A stretch of 64,000 bases of DNA from Gari tellinella (Eukaryota > Mollusca > Bivalvia > Cardiida > Psammobiidae). A program made the translations under genes and the position numbers. The notes beneath the pieces were generated by a model, which saw only the letters and a program-made list of their open reading frames with translations, ran no database searches and had not been told where the DNA came from. The stretch is taken from contig OV277866.1 in assembly GCA_922989275.2 (NCBI GenBank), forward strand, positions 79,458,328 to 79,522,327, in the 5' to 3' direction. Shown one piece after another: positions 62,495 to 64,000 of this stretch; position 1 is the first letter of the stretch; every line of letters begins with the position of its first letter.

Positions 62495-64000
62495 CTAGGC
62501 CCTGTGTCCTCTTGTCACGTGCACTTGAAACTCTATCTTATCATGGCACTGAACTCCACAAATGTTACACTTGAATGGGTTGTCCATTGTATGACAACCC
62601 ATGTGAATATGGAACATGGTCATTTCTTTGAACTGGATACCACAGTGTGAACATGTATGGCTATGTGCATCAGGCTCCAATATTGCATTGGTCTGCGAGG
62701 CCCTGTTTTCTAAAACTCCCTTGGCCTGAACACCCTTGTGTTTCCTTTCAATCTCTTCCACCTGTGTACCCTTGTTCTCTTGTTCCACTTCTGAACCCTT
62801 GGGTTCCTCATTGTCCTGTGTCAGGGATTTTGTTCTCTTTACAGGTGCCAACACAGGCTGTGGTGCTGTGCGTTTCCTGTGTATCCTTCCAGCCTCTAGG
62901 TCTATATCGGGCTCTTGGTCCCATTCACTCTCACTACTATCCATTGTTTCTCCATTCCCACCCGCATATGATACTTCCTCGGGTACAGCTGGTGACGTAT
63001 CCTTGTCTCCGTGCTGTTTTCTCTGATGGCGTTTGAGGCAGTTCTTATTCTTAAAGTCTTTGCCACAAGACTCACACTGTTCTCTGTTTGAGGCACATTC
63101 CACCAGATGATCTGTGTAGGACTTGCCAGGAGGCACACACTCCTTACATACTGCACATATGGTCTGGGGCTTACGAGGCGTGATCTTTGTCTTGGCCATT
63201 TCTGACCTGCAAATAGAAAAGCAAAAATCCTCATGCCATGCTGGTTTTCTTCTTTCACGTTTACCTATCCTAACATCTACTACATCTTTATCCGACATAT
63301 CAGGCATGGTTTCATTCTCTGGCTCAGTATCTTCCTCGACCAAAGTTTGCTCGACCTCAGCACCTTCTCCGACCAACGTCTGCTCTTTGGCCTTCTTCAA
63401 CCTGTCAACATGAATGACCTGAAAGGAACCTAATCTACCACAGTCAATTTTATACAACACATCTGAAATCTTCTCTTTCACCTGGAATGGTCCCTTCCAG
63501 TATGAGGTCAGCTTCGACGAGGTACCTACTTTTTTAACTGGATAGAAAACATAAACCTTATCACCTCTATCTAGTTTCTCATAACTAAGCTTACAGTCAT
63601 GGTATCTCTTTTGCCTTCTAATAGATCTACCTGTGTATTCCCTAACAAAGTTATGTGCGCTTTCTAAACCCTCTTGTAATTCCCACACCCATTGCCTTGT
63701 CGGTACCGGTTTGATACACGACGGCATGGCATATATAATATCAAGTGGAGTACTTGTCTCTCGTCCCAACATCAGCATGTTAGGACTCATCCCTGTTGTC
63801 TCGTGCTCGGCGGCACGATACGCCATCATAACATAGGCTAAGTGCATGTCCCAATCCCGATGGTTCTGATTCACATATGCACTTAGCATCTCACACAGGG
63901 TCCGGTTGAATCTTTCAACCATTCCATCTGACTCAGGATGATACGGTGTCGTCCTAGTCTTTTCTATTTGGAGCAAGTTGCACATTTCCTGAAACAATTT
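62495..64000 (-). CDS. Ty3/Gypsy Pol C-terminus: integrase fused to C2H2 zinc fingers (partial, runs off the window)
   Basis: Open minus-strand frame entering from the right edge and stopping at 62495. Within the visible 500 residues, 16-31 (TTPYHPESDGMVERFN) carry the integrase catalytic Glu; 58-90 give YRAAEHETTGMSPNMLMLGR, typical of Ty3 integrases; 166-184 (SYWKGPFQVKEKISDVLYK) are the GPF/Y module. After an acidic stretch the frame continues, without a stop, into an atypical finger (C281, C284, H297, C301), a C2H2 finger (C308, C311, H324, H329), a Lys/Glu-rich spacer and a last pair (C449/C452/H465/H469; C477/C480/H493/H498). That pair has the IHMGCH...PFKCNICG...HVTRGH signature of Ikaros/Hunchback C-terminal fingers. 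The integrase N-terminus and RT lie outside the window. Confidence 0.85.
   Translation of the reverse strand, partial: KLFQEMCNLLQIEKTRTTPYHPESDGMVERFNRTLCEMLSAYVNQNHRDWDMHLAYVMMAYRAAEHETTGMSPNMLMLGRETSTPLDIIYAMPSCIKPVPTRQWVWELQEGLESAHNFVREYTGRSIRRQKRYHDCKLSYEKLDRGDKVYVFYPVKKVGTSSKLTSYWKGPFQVKEKISDVLYKIDCGRLGSFQVIHVDRLKKAKEQTLVGEGAEVEQTLVEEDTEPENETMPDMSDKDVVDVRIGKRERRKPAWHEDFCFSICRSEMAKTKITPRKPQTICAVCKECVPPGKSYTDHLVECASNREQCESCGKDFKNKNCLKRHQRKQHGDKDTSPAVPEEVSYAGGNGETMDSSESEWDQEPDIDLEAGRIHRKRTAPQPVLAPVKRTKSLTQDNEEPKGSEVEQENKGTQVEEIERKHKGVQAKGVLENRASQTNAILEPDAHSHTCSHCGIQFKEMTMFHIHMGCHTMDNPFKCNICGVQCHDKIEFQVHVTRGHRA

Overview
The window looks like nuclear DNA of a bivalve mollusc. Two conserved animal genes with GT-AG introns can be read, and almost everything else is short inverted-repeat transposons, Helitron/'pearl'-like arrays with (GACA/GACG)n tracts, tRNA-derived SINEs and retroelement pieces of kinds typical of bivalve genomes. 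I lean towards a heterodont bivalve (Dreissena- or Mya-like), but the species is a guess. There are no prokaryotic gene clusters, rRNA genes or CRISPR arrays.

Host genes. On the minus strand, 42092 to 28498, lies a complete ZRANB1 (TRABID) orthologue: seven coding exons whose splice phases fit exactly, giving 838 codons plus a stop. It has three NZF zinc fingers, a long Ser/Pro/Asn/Gln-rich linker, the ankyrin-like ubiquitin-binding domain and an OTU deubiquitinase with its catalytic Cys and His. On the plus strand, 46463 to 53124, lies the ADISSP (C20orf27) orthologue in three recognised exons (156 codons). The two genes diverge, and candidate 5' exons leave about half a kilobase of shared promoter.

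Repeats. About 1-28 kb, all introns and 53-60 kb are packed with 150-290 bp palindromic MITEs. One group is bounded by TTAA and has CCC/GGG ends (piggyBac-like); another has TA-CAGT ends (Tc1/mariner-like). Three separate central hairpins recur inside families with unrelated outer arms, and several elements sit inside others at TTAA sites, including the TTAA at the centre of the commonest hairpin. Tandem arrays lie at 7.7-9.1 kb (about 265 bp units), 14.1-15.5 kb (61 bp), 22.4-22.9 kb (146 bp), 25.2-25.8 kb (180 bp), 38.1-40.0 kb (160 bp) and 59.1-60.5 kb (about 140 bp).

Retroelements. There is a miniature LTR element (TRIM) at 57.56-57.99 kb, a hammerhead-ribozyme-bearing insertion with a 13 bp target duplication at 60.0-60.25 kb, a Penelope-like GIY-YIG remnant at 60.6-60.9 kb, and a Ty3/Gypsy element entering from the right edge (minus strand, LTR 60998-62224). 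The Ty3 Pol reading frame continues past integrase into C2H2 fingers whose last pair resembles the Ikaros/Hunchback dimerisation fingers. That fusion, the hammerhead unit and the swapped palindrome modules are the most unusual observations.
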